Positions 4,675-6,365 of a DNA stretch of 6,365 nucleotides are shown here, one piece after another (the first letter of the stretch is position 1; every line of letters begins with the position of its first letter). Made by a program: the position numbers and the translations under genes. The DNA is taken from NCBI GenBank assembly GCA_025062175.1, contig JANXAX010000151.1, positions 1 to 6,365 of the forward strand, in the 5' to 3' direction. The notes under the pieces were generated by a model. That model made no database searches and had not been told where the DNA came from. It saw only the letters and a program-made list of their open reading frames with translations. The stretch is from Anaerolineae bacterium. GTDB lineage: Bacteria > Chloroflexota > Anaerolineae > 4572-78 > NAK82.

Positions 4675-6365
4675 ATGCATAAGGGTGATCGGGAAGTGTC
4701 GCTTGCTCTGGCCAGCACGGTGCTTTTGCTGGCTATGGTGCTGCGTTTTCCCACTTTAGGCGCGCAAAGCCTCTGGGCCGATGAGGGTAACAGCGTCGCA
4801 CTAGCACGTGCAAGTCTGGTCGAGATTGCCGCTCGCACGGCTTATGACATCCATCCCCCGTTGTACTACTGGTTGCTTCACGGTTGGATGCGTCTCATCG
4901 GCGACAGCGAGGTTGCCCTGCGTTCTCTTTCCGCCTACGCCGATCTGTTGTTGATCGCTATCCTGTATCGCCTGACTGGGCGGTTGTTCGGCCGCCGCGC
5001 GGCATATGGGGCTGTCTTTGCCGCGGCGGTCTCGCCGTTCCAGATTTATTATGCCCAAGAAGCACGGATGTATGCCTTATTAGCCTTGCTGGGTGGGGCG
5101 ACTGTCTGGGCGGCTGTCGAAGCGGCCAGGTGTATCCAGCGTGGAGGTTCTGTCGGTTCATCCTGCTGGCGTTGGCTCGCCTTTTATATCGCGAGCGTGA
5201 CAACGGGACTGTACACGCATTATGCATTTCCGGCAGTGTGGGGTGCTGTCTTCCTGGCAGGAGGGGTGTATCTCTGGTCCCAGCGGAGCACAGAAAACGT
5301 TCGGTGGCTCTTAGTCGGCTGGCTGCTGTGCCAGCTGGTTCCGCTGATTCTCTATCTGCCGTGGTCGCCCGTCGCAGTGCGTCAGTTGACCGTCTGGCCA
5401 GCGCCCGCTCCAGTGTCCTTCGACACTGTGGTGATCACCATCTGGAACACGCTCATCGCCGGACCCGTTGGAGCACAGATGGCCACGCCCTGCTCTGCGG
5501 TGCTCGCTCTGCTGGCAGGGGTGGGATTGGTGCGTTTAATTTTGCGCACCACTCCGTCCAAAGCGGTGTTGGTGATGCTCTACTTCACCCTGCCGGTTGG
5601 TTTGACTGCTGGGTTGTTCAAACCCGCTTATCTCAAATTCCTGTTAACCGCGACGCCGGCTTGGTATATGATCCTAGGAGTTGCCTTGGCTGGCACATCC
5701 AAAGCCGCGGCAGCGCATTCCAGGCTGGGTTGGGTTATACCAGGGGTGGGTGTGGCCCTCTTGGCATTGGCCGCGTACGCTCCGCTGAGTGCCTACTACA
5801 CCGACCCGAAATGGGCGCGGGATGACTATCGCAGCCTTGCCCGCTATCTGGAAGCGGTCGCCACAACGCAAGATGGCATCCTGCTGAATGCGCCCGGCCA
5901 ACAGGAGGTCTTCGGCTACTACTATCGCGGAGAGGCACCGGTCTACCCGTTGCCGCGCACCCGACCACCGGACGCAGCGATGACAACGGCCGAGCTGGCC
6001 TCGATCGCGGCCCACAGCCGGCATCTGTATGCGATCTATTGGGCTACGGATGAAAGCGACCCAGAGAGAATTGTGGAACATTGGCTGCGAGAACGTAGCT
6101 TTGAGGCGAGTCGATGGTGGGTGGGCAATCTGCAAGTGGCAGTGTATGCTGTCACTCCGCTGGCAGAAGAATGGATCCCTACCAGGATACGTTTTGGCGA
6201 CCATATTACCCTCACCGGATATCGCCTCGCGTTCCCCCATACTTCCGGAGGGCAACAAGTGGCACAACCGGGAGATATCCTGAGGTTGCAGCTGCGCTGG
6301 TGGACCGATGCGCCGTTGTCTACATCATACACAGTGTTTATTCAGGCGCTCGACAGCGCCAACCA
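4675..6365 (+). CDS. GT39/ArnT-like polytopic membrane glycosyltransferase, C-terminus cut by window end
   Basis: Probable integral-membrane sugar transferase using a polyprenyl-phosphate-sugar donor and acting on the outer face of the membrane in envelope glycosylation. 563 codons are open to the edge. After a first membrane helix (about 8-24), WADEG (34-38) carries the D36-E37 pair typical of the first outer loop of GT-C enzymes. DIHPPLYY (58-65) and AQEARMYAL (127-135) are family landmarks. Further hydrophobic segments lie near 88-99, 110-124, 136-148, 168-184, 186-200, 211-229, 272-290, 297-314, 320-338 and 352-370. A soluble region (about 375-500) follows. The final part from about 505 (FGDHITLTGYRL, then LRLQLRWWTD and YTVFIQALD) looks like the beta-sandwich appended to many Chloroflexota GT39 proteins. 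The start is uncertain: ATG 4675 lacks a Shine-Dalgarno, GTG 4696 has AAGGGTGAT upstream, and ATG 4624 would be leaderless. Sugar and acceptor cannot be told. Confidence 0.88.
   Translation, partial: MHKGDREVSLALASTVLLLAMVLRFPTLGAQSLWADEGNSVALARASLVEIAARTAYDIHPPLYYWLLHGWMRLIGDSEVALRSLSAYADLLLIAILYRLTGRLFGRRAAYGAVFAAAVSPFQIYYAQEARMYALLALLGGATVWAAVEAARCIQRGGSVGSSCWRWLAFYIASVTTGLYTHYAFPAVWGAVFLAGGVYLWSQRSTENVRWLLVGWLLCQLVPLILYLPWSPVAVRQLTVWPAPAPVSFDTVVITIWNTLIAGPVGAQMATPCSAVLALLAGVGLVRLILRTTPSKAVLVMLYFTLPVGLTAGLFKPAYLKFLLTATPAWYMILGVALAGTSKAAAAHSRLGWVIPGVGVALLALAAYAPLSAYYTDPKWARDDYRSLARYLEAVATTQDGILLNAPGQQEVFGYYYRGEAPVYPLPRTRPPDAAMTTAELASIAAHSRHLYAIYWATDESDPERIVEHWLRERSFEASRWWVGNLQVAVYAVTPLAEEWIPTRIRFGDHITLTGYRLAFPHTSGGQQVAQPGDILRLQLRWWTDAPLSTSYTVFIQALDSAN

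Noticed and set aside
4380..4682. Plus-strand open frame of 100 codons between tupA and the glycosyltransferase
   Set aside because: It covers the tupA promoter and dyad, has no ribosome-binding site or recognisable domain, and ends inside the start of the glycosyltransferase.
4884..5825. Plus-strand open frame of 313 codons
   Set aside because: It is in another frame of the glycosyltransferase. Its composition is Arg/Ser/Cys-rich without family motifs, while the overlapping frame shows DE, HPPLYY and QEARMY landmarks and membrane helices.

Overview
The window reads as part of a bacterial chromosome, most likely from a Chloroflexota (Chloroflexi) lineage and possibly a thermophile. The taxonomic guess rests on two points, both from memory and not computed. 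One is the long glycosyltransferase with a C-terminal beta-type domain at the right end, an architecture common in that phylum. The other is a complete tungstate uptake operon, since tungsten enzymes are frequent in thermophiles and anaerobes. Coding regions are GC-rich, while the intergenic stretches near position 1 and around the tRNA are AT-rich.

Layout. (1) Positions 1-1264 hold four small, tightly packed plus-strand genes: a 119-aa unknown protein, a 72-aa helix-turn-helix protein, a 105-aa candidate PD-(D/E)XK nuclease and a 70-aa helical protein. They look like accessory (phage or integrative element) cargo. No integrase is visible. (2) Positions 1260-1416 are non-coding, with two sets of 11-bp-periodic direct repeats and a perfect 16-bp palindrome. 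(3) A tRNA-Lys(UUU) gene lies on the minus strand at 1417-1488. Its 3' end faces the small-gene cluster and it has a strong consensus promoter. (4) Positions 1661-4359 on the minus strand carry a complete tungstate ABC transporter operon, transcribed tupA-tupB-tupC. An exact TATAAT box upstream is overlapped by an operator-like dyad. (5) Positions 4360-4674 are an intergenic region between divergent genes. (6) From 4675 to the right edge runs one uninterrupted plus-strand frame for a GT39/ArnT-like polytopic membrane glycosyltransferase, cut by the window end.

How the parts work together. TupA captures tungstate outside the membrane, TupB forms the channel, and TupC hydrolyses ATP. TupC also carries a C-terminal TOBE/Mop-like region that could sense the oxyanion. 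The glycosyltransferase has no evident link to tungstate and probably acts in cell-envelope glycosylation. The most interesting reading of the left third is that it is one end of an element integrated at the 3' end of tRNA-Lys. On that reading the 11-bp tandem repeats would be integrase arm-type sites, and the recombinase would lie beyond the left edge. This is inference: the second attachment repeat and the integrase are not in the window.
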